A stretch of 64,000 nucleotides of DNA. It comes from Curtobacterium sp. MCJR17_020 (lineage in GTDB: Bacteria; Actinomycetota; Actinomycetes; Actinomycetales; Microbacteriaceae). Position 1 is the first letter of the stretch; every line of letters begins with the position of its first letter. Below are positions 8,423 through 17,268 of this stretch, one piece after another. The notes beneath the pieces are model-generated. The model searched no databases. It was not told the origin of the DNA and was given only the letters and a program-made list of their open reading frames with translations. The stretch covers positions 3,819,235 through 3,883,234 of the forward strand of contig NZ_CP126260.1 in the NCBI RefSeq assembly GCF_003234365.2, in the 5' to 3' direction. The translations under genes and the position numbers were made by a program.

Positions 8423-10105
8423 TCAGGGCTGGAACACCTGGATCTGGTCCAGCTCCGCGAAGCCCGTGCCCTTCGTGAAGGTCAGCGTGTTCGCGCCGGC
8501 CTTCAGGGTGACGGTCTTCTGCGCCCACCCGAAGCGCCCCCAGTTGACGGTCGGCGCGTAGCTGACCGTCCCGGCCGACGCTCCGTTGACGGCGAGCGCG
8601 TGCGTGCTCGCCGCCCCGGTGCCGTTGTCGTACCGGACGTTGACGGTGTACGTCCCCGCGGTCGCCGCCTGCACCGTGAACTGCACGGAGCTGGTCGCGT
8701 TGTTGATGTTGCCGACCTTCGCACCGCCGACGGCGTCGGCCTGGGTGACCGTGCTCGTGTCGCTCCGCACCGCCGACTCGGCCTCGTACCGCAGCGCGTT
8801 GATCGGGATCGACCCGACCCGCACGTCGTTGTAGGTCGTCGTCAGGTTCTCGACGTTCGTCGCCTGGTAGAGCGTCTTGCCGTCCGCGCTCGAGTCGAAG
8901 CCCTGGGCGAAGCCGCTGAACGTGCCGCCTTCGGCGTCGCGGGCGTCGTACGTGACGGCGTAGGGCAGCTGCTCCCACGAGCCGGAGCCCTGGTTGCGGT
9001 TGACGACGAAGTTCTGCCCGCCGTCGATGTTGCCGGCGCTGTCGAGCGACCACTTCGACGACACCACGATCATGCCGTTCGCGTCGCCCGTCGTCGGGAC
9101 CCAGCGGACTTCGGGCGAGGAACCGACCCCGCGGCCGTCGGGCAGTGCGATCTTCGTCCCGATGCTCGTCTCCGGGCTCCAGGTCAGCCCGTCGGGCGAG
9201 GTCTTGAAGTACACCGGCGCCGTGTTGTTCGTCTGGCTCGGTCGGTTGACGACCTCGAACGTCGCCACGTAGTTGCCGTTCGGGATCCGGGTGACCGTGA
9301 TCATGCCGGGCCGGTCACTCTTGTTCGTCGGCGCCGAGACGTTCACCAGGCCGCCCCAGGTGAGACCGCCGTCCGTCGACCGTCGGTAGCTGACGGCCTG
9401 CAGGACGCCCTTTGCCTTCTGCCGCTCGTCGGAGAAGTACGTCACGAGGCCGCCGTCGGCGTCGACCGCGACGGACGGCTCCCAGACCGTCGAGGTGGTG
9501 GACGTCGGACTCGGGTCGTACGTGGCGGGCCCGCCGGTGTCGACGGTGCTCACGAACGACCAGGTGAGACCGTGGTCGAGGCTCTTGTACATGACCAGAC
9601 GGCTGCTCGACCGGTCGGTCGGCATGATCATGCCGCTCAGCAGCAGGGTGCCGGCGGGCATGGTGCCGAGCTGGATCGGAGTCTCGTACAGCGAGGGCTG
9701 CGCGGTGCGGGTGAGCGTCGGGAACTGGGTGCTCGGCTTCACGGTGGCGACGCGGCTCCACGAGGTGCCGTTGTCGGTGCTGCGGTAGATCGGGTAGACC
9801 TGCACGCCGTTCTCGAGCACGAGCTGGTCGAAGGTGACGAACTGCTGGCCGTTCGCCGATCCGCTGTTCTTCAGGACGATGTTCTTGGCGTAGGTCGTGC
9901 CGGCAGCACGTCCGCCCTCGGGGTTGAAGGCGGTGCCCGCGGCGGGCGAGTACACGAGGGCTCCGTTGCCGGTCGTGACCGCCTGGGCGGGAGCGGGGCC
10001 GGTGACACCGGCGACGAGGGCCGCCGCAGCAGCGGCAGCGGTGACGACGAGCGCGAGCGTTCGGCGTCGACGAGGCGCCGGAGCGGCGCCGAGGCGGAGG
10101 GACAT
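8423..10105 (-). CDS. Secreted sialidase-fold glycosidase with C-terminal CBM
   Basis: 560 residues from ATG 10105. A signal peptide covers about residues 1-45 (TAAAAAAALVAGVTGPAPA). The body has several Asp-box/BNR motifs of the S-x-D-x-G-x-x-W type (STDNGTSWS, SLDHGLTWS, STDGGLTWG), typical of six-bladed sialidase-like propellers. The last ~125 residues (from YEAESAVRSD) look like a CBM35/CBM6 carbohydrate-binding module. Exo-sialidase or a GH93-type exo-arabinanase are both possible. Its place behind a sugar ABC transporter and a GH1 enzyme suggests plant polysaccharide breakdown outside the cell. Confidence 0.8.
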   Translation of the reverse strand: MSLRLGAAPAPRRRRTLALVVTAAAAAAALVAGVTGPAPAQAVTTGNGALVYSPAAGTAFNPEGGRAAGTTYAKNIVLKNSGSANGQQFVTFDQLVLENGVQVYPIYRSTDNGTSWSRVATVKPSTQFPTLTRTAQPSLYETPIQLGTMPAGTLLLSGMIMPTDRSSSRLVMYKSLDHGLTWSFVSTVDTGGPATYDPSPTSTTSTVWEPSVAVDADGGLVTYFSDERQKAKGVLQAVSYRRSTDGGLTWGGLVNVSAPTNKSDRPGMITVTRIPNGNYVATFEVVNRPSQTNNTAPVYFKTSPDGLTWSPETSIGTKIALPDGRGVGSSPEVRWVPTTGDANGMIVVSSKWSLDSAGNIDGGQNFVVNRNQGSGSWEQLPYAVTYDARDAEGGTFSGFAQGFDSSADGKTLYQATNVENLTTTYNDVRVGSIPINALRYEAESAVRSDTSTVTQADAVGGAKVGNINNATSSVQFTVQAATAGTYTVNVRYDNGTGAASTHALAVNGASAGTVSYAPTVNWGRFGWAQKTVTLKAGANTLTFTKGTGFAELDQIQVFQP

Positions 10106-10146
10106 GGTGCTCCGTTCGGTTGGTGGTGCAGTGGTGGTGCGCGGAG

Positions 10147-10192
10147 ACGGACTGGAGGCGCGGGACCGACCCGACTCGCGCCTCCAGACCGT
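10147..10192 (-). repeat. Palindromic element variant after the GH1 gene
   Basis: Arms ACGGACTGGAGGCGCG (10147-10162) and CGCGCCTCCAGACCGT (10177-10192), one mismatch, with a 14-base loop. It sits at the GH1 stop codon and can serve as its terminator. It shares the GGAGGC core with the other palindromes of this window. Confidence 0.65.
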
Positions 10193-11469
10193 CACTGGGT
10201 CGCCGACAGGGCCGCTGCCACGGCCCGTTCCTGCCGCGCATGCGCGGCGAAGGCGTCGGCGACCGGGTTGCGACGGCGGTCGAGCCCGCCGTCGCCGTCT
10301 TCGACGAGGTCGAAGAGGCCCATCGTGAGCAGGTGCTCCTGGCGGGGTGCGTCCGTGTGCCGCCAGGTCCACTCGTACATGTCGAACAGCGGCCACCAGG
10401 TGTACCCGACCACCGGGACGCCCTCGGCACGGAGCTCGTGCACGGCGGCCACGGAGTCGTCGAGCCAGCCGATGCGTTCGTCGACGGACCCGGTGACGCA
10501 CGTCTCGGTGAGCATGACCGGGGCGCCGTACCGCTCGGCGTACGTCGTCAGCACGTCGCGGAGCCCCTCGGCCCCCGTGTCCCGGTACGGACGCGGGTCG
10601 GCGAAGCCGCCGCCGTGGTGGACGCCGGCTTCGAAGACCTCGGTGGAGTGCAGCGGGTAGTAGTTGACGCCCATGACGTCCGGCCGCACCGCGTGCTGGC
10701 GGAACCAGTCGAGGTCCGCGTCGGTGACCCCGCCGGAGCGCAGCCGTCCGACGAGCGGATGGTGGTCGTCGACCCCGCCGGTCACGAGGTCCTCGACCAG
10801 GAACGTCTGGGCGCGGAGCCGCGCCACGGTGTCCCGGTGCTCGGGGGCATCGACGTCGCCGACGTACCGGATACCGGCGTCGACGTGCACGAAGGTCGCT
10901 GCGTCGCCGAGCTCGCGGGCGATCGCCTGCTGGGTGGAGACGAACCCCTTCGCCAGGGCCGAGGCGATGCGGGCAGAGCCCTCGGCGCCGGTCAGGTACG
11001 GCGGCCAGTAGCCGTACTCACCCGAGAACAGGGCGTGGATCACGGGCTCGTTGACGGGCGTGTAGTCGGTCGCGACGTCGCCGTACCGGGCGGCGAACCG
11101 GGCGGCGTACTCCGTGACGTGCGCCGGGTAGTCGGGGTTCGCGAACTGACCGTCGAGCCAGAGCGGTGTGCCGTAGTGGAGCAGGTCGACGACGGGCCGC
11201 AGGCCGGTCTCACGGAACCGCTGCATGACACCGTCGACCCACGACCAGTCCCACACACCGGGCTCCGGAGCGACCCGGTACCAGGGCACGCCCCAGCGGA
11301 GCAGCTCGGCGCCGACGTCGACCGCGAGGCCGAGGTCGGCGGCGTACTGCCGGTAGTGGTCGGTGAGTTCGTACTCGTCGATGGGGCGCTCGCCCGGGCG
11401 GGCCTGCGGGACGAACGTGTCCTCGATGCCCAGGGCGAAGTGCAGCCGCCCGTCGTCGGACCAGTGCAT
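10192..11469 (-). CDS. GH1-type beta-glycosidase
   Basis: 425 residues from ATG 11469. The TPVNEP motif (acid/base Glu in NEP, 140-142) and the LTETC segment around E322 (nucleophile region, TEN-like) fit clan GH-A family 1 enzymes such as beta-glucosidase and beta-galactosidase. The VGYTWWPLFDMYEW segment near 355-370 matches the conserved C-terminal strand of GH1. There is no signal peptide, so it is cytoplasmic. It follows two permease genes on the same strand and probably hydrolyses the imported oligosaccharide. Confidence 0.82.
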   Translation of the reverse strand: MHWSDDGRLHFALGIEDTFVPQARPGERPIDEYELTDHYRQYAADLGLAVDVGAELLRWGVPWYRVAPEPGVWDWSWVDGVMQRFRETGLRPVVDLLHYGTPLWLDGQFANPDYPAHVTEYAARFAARYGDVATDYTPVNEPVIHALFSGEYGYWPPYLTGAEGSARIASALAKGFVSTQQAIARELGDAATFVHVDAGIRYVGDVDAPEHRDTVARLRAQTFLVEDLVTGGVDDHHPLVGRLRSGGVTDADLDWFRQHAVRPDVMGVNYYPLHSTEVFEAGVHHGGGFADPRPYRDTGAEGLRDVLTTYAERYGAPVMLTETCVTGSVDERIGWLDDSVAAVHELRAEGVPVVGYTWWPLFDMYEWTWRHTDAPRQEHLLTMGLFDLVEDGDGGLDRRRNPVADAFAAHARQERAVAAALSATQ

Positions 11470-11522
11470 GGTGTCTCGTTTCGTGGTGGGCGCGCCCCCG
11501 AGGGGACCGCGCGGGGTCGTCG

Positions 11523-12395
11523 TCACTTGAGCCCGGTCCTGGCGACGCTCTCGATGAAGCGGCGTTGCACGAGCAGGAACATGACGGCGAGGGGCAGCAC
11601 GGCGATCAGGGCGCCGGCCATCATCACGCCCTGCGGGATGATGCCGCCGGGTCCGGTCAGCAGGGTCAGCCCCGAGGTGATGGTCCCCATGTCCTGGTCG
11701 GTGGTGAACACCAGCGGCCAGAGCAGGTCGTTCCAGTTGTTGACGAAGGTGAAGATGCCGAGGGTGAGCAGTGCCGGTACGGCGTTCGGCAGGATGATGC
11801 TCCGGAAGATCCGCCACTCGGACGCCCCGTCGATCCGCGCCGCGTTGTCGAGGTCGCGGGGGAGCGACACGAAGAACTGCCGGAGGAAGAAGATCCCGAA
11901 GGCGTCCGCCGCCCGTGGTGCGATGAGGCCGGCGAAGGTGTTCACCCACCCGAGGTCGGACACGAGCTGGTAGATCGGGATCAGGGTGGCCTGGAACGGG
12001 ATCATCAGGCTGGCGATGATCACGATGAGCAGGACCTTGCTTCCCCGGAAGTCGAGCCGGGCCAGCGCGTAGGCGGCGAGCGCGTCGAACGCCAACGCGA
12101 ACACCGTCACCCCGCCGGCGAAGGCGAAGCTGTTCAGGATGAGCCGGCCGAACGGCAGCTGTGTGAAGATCGCCCGGAAGTTGTCGAGCGTCCACGTGTG
12201 CGGGAACAGCGTCGGCGGGTAGGCGTTCACCTCGCTCGCCGGCTTGAACGCCGTGAACACGATCACGAGCACGGGGAGCAGCACCGCGAGGGTGACGATG
12301 AGCACCGCGGCGAAGCCGAGCCAGCGCATCGACGGTGGGCGCCGGGCCACGGTCCTGCGCCGGACCGCGGTGGCCGGACGGGGGAGTGCGGTCAT
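11523..12395 (-). CDS. Sugar ABC transporter permease (MalG type)
   Basis: 290 residues with six predicted membrane helices. The EAA-loop region reads NAARIDGASEWRIFRSIILP (about 190-210), typical of carbohydrate importer permeases. ATG 12395 overlaps the stop of the upstream permease by 4 bases (ATGA), so the two are translationally coupled. No ATPase is encoded in the cluster, so a shared MsiK-like ATPase elsewhere probably energises it, as is common in actinobacteria. Confidence 0.9.
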   Translation of the reverse strand: MTALPRPATAVRRRTVARRPPSMRWLGFAAVLIVTLAVLLPVLVIVFTAFKPASEVNAYPPTLFPHTWTLDNFRAIFTQLPFGRLILNSFAFAGGVTVFALAFDALAAYALARLDFRGSKVLLIVIIASLMIPFQATLIPIYQLVSDLGWVNTFAGLIAPRAADAFGIFFLRQFFVSLPRDLDNAARIDGASEWRIFRSIILPNAVPALLTLGIFTFVNNWNDLLWPLVFTTDQDMGTITSGLTLLTGPGGIIPQGVMMAGALIAVLPLAVMFLLVQRRFIESVARTGLK

Positions 12396-13345
12396 GATGC
12401 GGTGTCCTCTCCGCGCTTGCCGAAGAACAGGAACTGCACGAGGCTCAGCAGCAGGGTCGCGATGAGCAGCACGTAGGCCAGTGCGGACGCGAAGCCGAGG
12501 TCGAGGTCCTTGAACCCGGACTGGTAGATCTGCATGACGATCGTCTCGGTGGACCGGTACGGCCCGCCGCCGGTCAGGACGTAGATCTGGTCGAACGCCT
12601 GCAGTGCGGCGATGAGCGCGACGATGACGACGAACGCCATGGTGTTGCTGAGCATCGGGAACGTCACGTTCGCGAACCGCTGGCGGCCGTTCGCGCCGTC
12701 CAGCTGCGCCGCCTCGTACAGGCTGGTCGGGATCTCCTGCAGCCCGGCCAGGAAGATGACCATGTAGAAGCCGAAGTTCTTCCAGACCGCGACGAGCACC
12801 ACGGTCGGCATGGCGAGCGTCGGGTCCTGCAGGACGTTGCCGAGCCGGATGCCGCCCACCTGGAGCCAGTGGTTCAGCAGGCCGATCTGCGGGTCGAGCA
12901 GGTACGACCACGCGAACGCGGCGACCGCCAGGGACACGATGAACGGCAGGAACAGCGCCGAGCGGAAGAACCCGCGGAACGGCAGCGCCGGGTGGTTGAG
13001 CGCCAGGGCCAGCACCAGCGCCACGGCGATCGCGACCGGCGTGAACAGCACCGAGTACAGCGCGGTGTTGCCGATCGACCGGACCACGTCCGGGTCGGTG
13101 AAGACCCGGACGTAGTTCGCGAAGCCGACCCAGCTCGGGTCACCGAACCCGCTGGCATCCGTGAAGGACAGCCGCAGCGCCGAGAGCATCGGCCAGAGGA
13201 CGAACGCCCCGAGGATGACGATCGCGGGTGCGAGGAAGCCGACGACGGTCGCACGGCGGCGGAAGGTCCCGTTCAGGGGCGTCCGGCCGCCGAGCTGTCC
13301 CGGGGGACGGTACCGACGGCGTCGGCCGAGTTGCTGCGTGGTCAT
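12392..13345 (-). CDS. Sugar ABC transporter permease (MalF type)
   Basis: 317 residues. An N-terminal cytoplasmic Arg-rich tail (1-30) precedes six membrane helices, and an EAA motif reads SLYEAAQLDGANGRQRFANV. It is the first permease of the carbohydrate operon, directly after the solute-binding protein (9-base gap) and overlapping the second permease. It forms the heterodimeric channel with the product of 11523-12395. Confidence 0.9.
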   Translation of the reverse strand: MTTQQLGRRRRYRPPGQLGGRTPLNGTFRRRATVVGFLAPAIVILGAFVLWPMLSALRLSFTDASGFGDPSWVGFANYVRVFTDPDVVRSIGNTALYSVLFTPVAIAVALVLALALNHPALPFRGFFRSALFLPFIVSLAVAAFAWSYLLDPQIGLLNHWLQVGGIRLGNVLQDPTLAMPTVVLVAVWKNFGFYMVIFLAGLQEIPTSLYEAAQLDGANGRQRFANVTFPMLSNTMAFVVIVALIAALQAFDQIYVLTGGGPYRSTETIVMQIYQSGFKDLDLGFASALAYVLLIATLLLSLVQFLFFGKRGEDTAS

Positions 13346-13354
13346 CGTGGTCCT

Positions 13355-14617
13355 CTACTCCAGGGCTGACTGCACGTCGGTGTCGGCGGTGCCGAGGAGC
13401 GACTCCGGGTCGCCGCCCGCGATCGACTTCTGCGTCGCGGTGTCGAGGGCGGTGAGCACGTCACCGCTGTTCACGACCCCCGGCAGGAGCGGGATCGTCG
13501 TGCCGGGCAGACCGGTCAGCGCCGCGACGGTGGGGTTCGCGTCGACGTCGGCGGCGGTCACGTCGGTGCGCAGGGACGGCCAACCCGACCCGAGCGCCCA
13601 CTTGGTCGCGACGTTCTTCTCGTTGAAGTACCGCAGGAAGTCCTCGGCAGCGGCCTGCTTCGGGTCGTCGGTCTGTGCGGTCACGCCGAGCGAGATGCCG
13701 ATGGCGGAGGCCACCTGCGCCTTCGGCCCGGCCGGGATCGCGGCGATCCCGTAGTCGATGTCGGACGCCTTCGCGACGCCGGCCATCCAGGGGCCGCCGA
13801 TCTCCATGGCGGTCTTGCCGGCGGTGAAGAGCTTGTCGGCCGCGATGCCGTCGACACCGGTCGGCGAGATCTTGTCCTGCCGGATCGCCTTCGCCCAGTA
13901 CTCGAGCGTCTCGACGTTCGCAGCGGAGTCGATGGTCGACTTGGTCCCGGCGTCGTTCGTGATCGAGCCGCCGTTGCCGGCGAACAGGCTCGGCCAGATG
14001 CCGTTGCCGACCGTCTGGTGGTCCGGCAGCACGAGCCCGTACTGCTCCGGGGTGCCGTCGCCGTTCTCGTCCTTCGTCAGCTTCTTCGCGTCGGCGACCC
14101 ACTCGTCCCACGTCGTCGGGAACGCGTCGATGCCGGCCTCGGCGAAGAGCTTCTTGTTGTAGATCACGGACAGGGGCACGAAGCCGCTCGGGACGCCGTA
14201 CTCCTTGCCGTCGACCTGCTCCATCGCGACGGCCTGCTCCTTGAGCTCCCCGGTGTTGCTGGTGTCGTCGTCGTAGAAGTCGCTCAGGTCGACGAGCGCC
14301 TTCTTCTCGGCGTAGACGGGCAGTCGGTCCGAGGTCATCGCGACGATGTCCGGGCCCTTCTTCGCCGTCAGCGCGGGGAGCATCGTGTCGTCGATGACCG
14401 CCCACGTCTTCGTCTGGGTCGTGATCGTGACCTTGTCCTGCGACTCGTTGAAGTCCTTGACGATGCCGTCCAGGACCTTGCCGTCGGCCTCGGTGTACCC
14501 GTGCCAGAACGTCAGGTCGACGTGGGCGTTCGCGGACGATCCGGGGGAGCCGGCGCACCCGGCCAGGGAGATCGCCGCCGCTGTTGCGAGCGCGACGACC
14601 GCGATGTGCTTCTTCAT
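13355..14617 (-). CDS. Sugar ABC transporter solute-binding lipoprotein
   Basis: 420 residues from ATG 14617. The signal peptide ends in a lipobox LAGC, so the mature protein is a membrane-anchored lipoprotein. The body fits the family 1 extracellular binding proteins: the mature start VDLTFWHGYTEADG and an ENGDGTPEQYGLV segment are typical. It is the first gene of the transport operon behind a 20-bp LacI-type operator and a leader hairpin. Confidence 0.9.
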   Translation of the reverse strand: MKKHIAVVALATAAAISLAGCAGSPGSSANAHVDLTFWHGYTEADGKVLDGIVKDFNESQDKVTITTQTKTWAVIDDTMLPALTAKKGPDIVAMTSDRLPVYAEKKALVDLSDFYDDDTSNTGELKEQAVAMEQVDGKEYGVPSGFVPLSVIYNKKLFAEAGIDAFPTTWDEWVADAKKLTKDENGDGTPEQYGLVLPDHQTVGNGIWPSLFAGNGGSITNDAGTKSTIDSAANVETLEYWAKAIRQDKISPTGVDGIAADKLFTAGKTAMEIGGPWMAGVAKASDIDYGIAAIPAGPKAQVASAIGISLGVTAQTDDPKQAAAEDFLRYFNEKNVATKWALGSGWPSLRTDVTAADVDANPTVAALTGLPGTTIPLLPGVVNSGDVLTALDTATQKSIAGGDPESLLGTADTDVQSALE

Positions 14618-14633
14618 CGAAAACCTGCCATCC

Positions 14634-14657
14634 GTCCCGCACATCGGTGTGCGGGAC
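14634..14657 (-). promoter_or_regulatory. Leader hairpin before the binding-protein gene
   Basis: Perfect 10-bp arms GTCCCGCACA / TGTGCGGGAC with a 4-base loop, between the operator and the start codon of the solute-binding protein. It is expected in the mRNA 5' leader, where it may stabilise the message or attenuate it. No known riboswitch was recognised. Confidence 0.5.
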
Positions 14658-14670
14658 CTCGTCCATGCCG

Positions 14671-14690
14671 GATTTACACCGGTGTAAATC
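14671..14690. promoter_or_regulatory. LacI-type operator
   Basis: GATTTACACCGGTGTAAATC is a perfect 20-bp palindrome with the central CG typical of LacI/GalR sites. It lies 54 bases before the binding-protein start and just behind the lacI-type gene. A -10-like TACTGT lies immediately upstream on the minus strand. Confidence 0.85.
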
Positions 14691-14727
14691 TGGACAGTAG
14701 TCCGTGCTCGTCGGGCAGGTCAAGACC

Positions 14728-15777
14728 TCAGACGGAGACCGTGCGTTCCACGGCGACGGGCGCCGACGACGCCCGCACGACCAGTGCATGCGGCGAGCGC
14801 AGCACACCCGGGCCGACGGCCGCGTCCTGCTCGAGCTGCTCGACGAGCACCCCGACCGCCGTCGCCGCGACCCGGTCCAGGTCGGCCGACACCGTGGTCA
14901 GCGCGGGCGTCGCGTACGCCGACTCCTCGATGTCGTCGAAGCCGACGACCGCGACGTCGTCCGGCACGGTCCGACCGGCGAGCTGCAACGCACTCATCGC
15001 CCCGAGCGCCAGGGCGTCGTTGCAGCAGACGATCCCGTCGACCTCGACGCCGGAGTCGAGCAGTGCCCGCGCCGCCGCCGCACCCTCGGCGCGGTGCCAG
15101 AGCGCCGTCGGCACGACCCGCTCCTGCCGGAACGCGACGCCGTGTTCGGCGAGCGCCTCGCGGTATCCGCGCAGGCGTTCCTGCGCCGTCCGTACCGGCC
15201 CCGACGGTTCTGACCCGATGAACGCGATCGATCGACGGCCCGCGTCGAGCAGGTGCGCCGTCGCGTCGTGCAGGGCGTCTGCGTTGGACATCGTGATGAA
15301 CGTGACCGGGCTGTCCGGGATCGGCTCGCCGAGCACCACGAGGGGGAACTTCACCTCGAGCGCAGGAGCATCGCTCGACCGCACCGTCAGCGGGCTGTAG
15401 ATGATGCCGTCGATCGAGTGTTCGCGCATCCGGGTGATCGCGTCCGCCTCGCGCACGCCGCTCGCGGTCTGCTCGATGAGCACCGTGTACCCGACGGCAC
15501 CGGCGGCGCGGATCACGGCGTCGGCGAGCTCGGCGAAGTACGCCTGCCGCAGTTCCGGCACCGCCAGGCCGATGACCTTCGACCGGCCGGCGCGGAAGTT
15601 CCGGGCCGAGACGTTGAGCTCGTACCCGAGTTCGTCCACCGCCGCCATCACCCGGTCGTGGGTGCGGGCGGAGACGTGTTCGTAGCCCGACAGGACGTTC
15701 GAGACGGTCTTCTTCGAGACGCCGGCGACGGCTGCGACGTCGCTCATCGTGGGGGGAGAGCGGTGTCCCTGCGCCAT
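14728..15777 (-). CDS. LacI-family transcriptional regulator
   Basis: 349 residues. The N-terminal helix-turn-helix and hinge are clear: MSDVAAVAGVSKKTVSNVLS at about 11-30 and RNFRAGRSKVIGLAVPEL at about 59-76. A periplasmic-binding-protein-like effector domain follows, with the usual C-terminal TTVSADLDRVAATAV. It lies upstream of the sugar transport operon on the same strand, and a perfect LacI-type palindrome follows it. It probably represses the operon until a sugar ligand binds. Confidence 0.9.
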   Translation of the reverse strand: MAQGHRSPPTMSDVAAVAGVSKKTVSNVLSGYEHVSARTHDRVMAAVDELGYELNVSARNFRAGRSKVIGLAVPELRQAYFAELADAVIRAAGAVGYTVLIEQTASGVREADAITRMREHSIDGIIYSPLTVRSSDAPALEVKFPLVVLGEPIPDSPVTFITMSNADALHDATAHLLDAGRRSIAFIGSEPSGPVRTAQERLRGYREALAEHGVAFRQERVVPTALWHRAEGAAAARALLDSGVEVDGIVCCNDALALGAMSALQLAGRTVPDDVAVVGFDDIEESAYATPALTTVSADLDRVAATAVGVLVEQLEQDAAVGPGVLRSPHALVVRASSAPVAVERTVSV

Positions 15778-15860
15778 CCGCGCCCCCTCTCTCGCGTCCG
15801 GAATGCGTTGGGCAGGAACCTACCGCACCAGCGTGGTGCGGCCCGGACCTGTCAGTCCGG

Positions 15861-16361
15861 TCACGGCTGGCGGGCCCTGGGCGGCGTCCACGCCGGAGCT
15901 GCGTCCACTGCGTCGCCGACGCTCCGCGCGATGACCCCGAGCTGCAGCGTCTGCGTCTCGGTGAGCGTGTCGAACACCAGGCGCTCGACCAGGGCGTGGT
16001 GCGCGGGCGTCGACTCGAGGACCTTGCCGTGCCCGTCATCCGTCAAGACCGCGAGGGTGAAGCGACCGTCCGTCGGGTCGACCACACGGCGCACCCACCC
16101 CTTCGCCTCGAGCCGAGTCACCGCGCGGGACAGTCGCGAGAGCGTCGAGCTCGCGTACCCGGCGAGCGTGCTCATCCGCAGGGTCCTGTCCGGCGCGGCG
16201 TCGAGGGCGGTGAGGACGCCGAGTTCGAAGTGCGTGAGGCCACTGTCTCGTTGGAGTTGGGCGTCCAGGGCGGCCGGGAGCCGTTCGAGCATCGTCGCCA
16301 CGGCTGCCCAGATCTCGAGTCGTTCGCCGCGCAGGCCGTGTGGTTCGTCGGGCGGTGCCAT
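15861..16361 (-). CDS. MarR-family transcriptional regulator
   Basis: 166 residues from ATG 16361, the last candidate before the core domain. Two upstream in-frame starts lie in or before the operator repeats. The winged helix includes RMSTLAGYASSTLSRLSRAV and the wing RRVVDPTDGRFTLAVLTDDG. It is divergent from the SDR at 16469, with two ACTTGC-N4-GCAAGT palindromes between them. It is likely an autorepressor that also controls the SDR. Confidence 0.86.
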   Translation of the reverse strand: MAPPDEPHGLRGERLEIWAAVATMLERLPAALDAQLQRDSGLTHFELGVLTALDAAPDRTLRMSTLAGYASSTLSRLSRAVTRLEAKGWVRRVVDPTDGRFTLAVLTDDGHGKVLESTPAHHALVERLVFDTLTETQTLQLGVIARSVGDAVDAAPAWTPPRARQP

Positions 16362-16382
16362 CACGGCATCGTACGACCGGTG

Positions 16383-16434
16383 ACTTGCCTGAGCAAGTAA
16401 ACGGCCGTATGGTGACTTGCTCAGGCAAGTCACC
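16383..16434. promoter_or_regulatory. Pair of MarR-type operators
   Basis: ACTTGC-CTGA-GCAAGT at 16383-16398 and GGTGACTTGC-TCAG-GCAAGTCACC at 16411-16434 (10-bp perfect arms). Centres are 32 bp apart, about three helical turns, so two dimers could bind on the same face. They lie in the divergent marR/SDR gap. Confidence 0.82.
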
Positions 16435-16468
16435 GGGTCGAGCGACGCGGGACGACGAAGGAGGACCC

Positions 16469-17260
16469 ATGGACCTGCAGCTCCGAGCCAGGACGGCGTT
16501 CATCAGCGGATCGACGCAGGGCATCGGGTACGCGATCGCCTCTGCACTCGCGGCCGAGGGCATGCGCGTGATCGTCAACGGCCGGGAGGACGCCAGGGTC
16601 GAGGCAGCCGTCGATCGCCTGCGGCGCGACCAGCCGGGAGCCACGGTGTCCGGGATCGCGGCCGACTTCGGAGACCCGGGCGACGTCACCCGACTGCTCG
16701 AGTCCCTCGACGACGTCGACGTCCTCGTCAACAACGTCGGACTCTTCGGCCTGGCCGCCTTCGAGTCGATCGCCGACGAGGACTGGTCCCGGTACTTCGA
16801 GGTCAACGTGATGAGCGGGGTCCGCCTGTCGCGGCACCTGCTCGGCGGGATGCTCGAACGCGGGTGGGGTCGCATCGTGTTCATCGGCAGCGAGTCCGGC
16901 GTGAACGTCCCCGCGGACATGGTGCACTACGGCGTGACCAAGGCCGCGGTGATCGCGCTCGCGAACGGACTCGCGAAGCAGACACGTGGGACCTCGGTCA
17001 CGATCAACACCGTCCTCGGCGGTCCCACGTACTCCGACGGTGTCGCGACGACGGTCGAGGCGATCGCCGAGGCGCAGGCTCTTCCGGTCGAGGCGATGCG
17101 GGCCGCGATCATCGGTCAGAACCGGACCAGCCTGCTCGAGCGCTTCATCGACCCGGCCGAGATCGCGGCGCTCGTCACCTACCTCGCGAGCCCGCTGTCC
17201 TCCGCGACGAACGGCGCCGCGATCCGGGCGGACGGCGGCGTCCTGACCGGGCTCCTGTAG
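16469..17260 (+). CDS. SDR-family oxidoreductase
   Basis: 263 residues from ATG 16469 behind a strong GAAGGAGG site. The SGSTQGIG cofactor motif is at 13-20, NNVG at 88-91, Ser near 141-143 and Y154-x3-K158. The C-terminal ATNGAAIRADGGVLTGL is typical of FabG-like SDRs that act on small ketones or alcohols. It is divergent from its probable MarR repressor, and the operator pair overlaps its promoter region. Confidence 0.88.
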   Translation: MDLQLRARTAFISGSTQGIGYAIASALAAEGMRVIVNGREDARVEAAVDRLRRDQPGATVSGIAADFGDPGDVTRLLESLDDVDVLVNNVGLFGLAAFESIADEDWSRYFEVNVMSGVRLSRHLLGGMLERGWGRIVFIGSESGVNVPADMVHYGVTKAAVIALANGLAKQTRGTSVTINTVLGGPTYSDGVATTVEAIAEAQALPVEAMRAAIIGQNRTSLLERFIDPAEIAALVTYLASPLSSATNGAAIRADGGVLTGLL

Positions 17261-17268
17261 GTGGCACG

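Noticed and set aside
5845..10660. Very long plus-strand frames of 808 and 938 codons across 5.8-10.7 kb
   Set aside because: Arg/Pro/Gly-rich shadow translation antisense to clear GAF-ANTAR, SDR and glycosidase genes. Only the last part of the first frame (MerR, 7876-8271) is real.
14018..16383. Plus-strand frames of 460 and 376 codons over the sugar operon and lacI
   Set aside because: Mirror images of the binding-protein and LacI genes; Arg/Asp/Val-rich without motifs.
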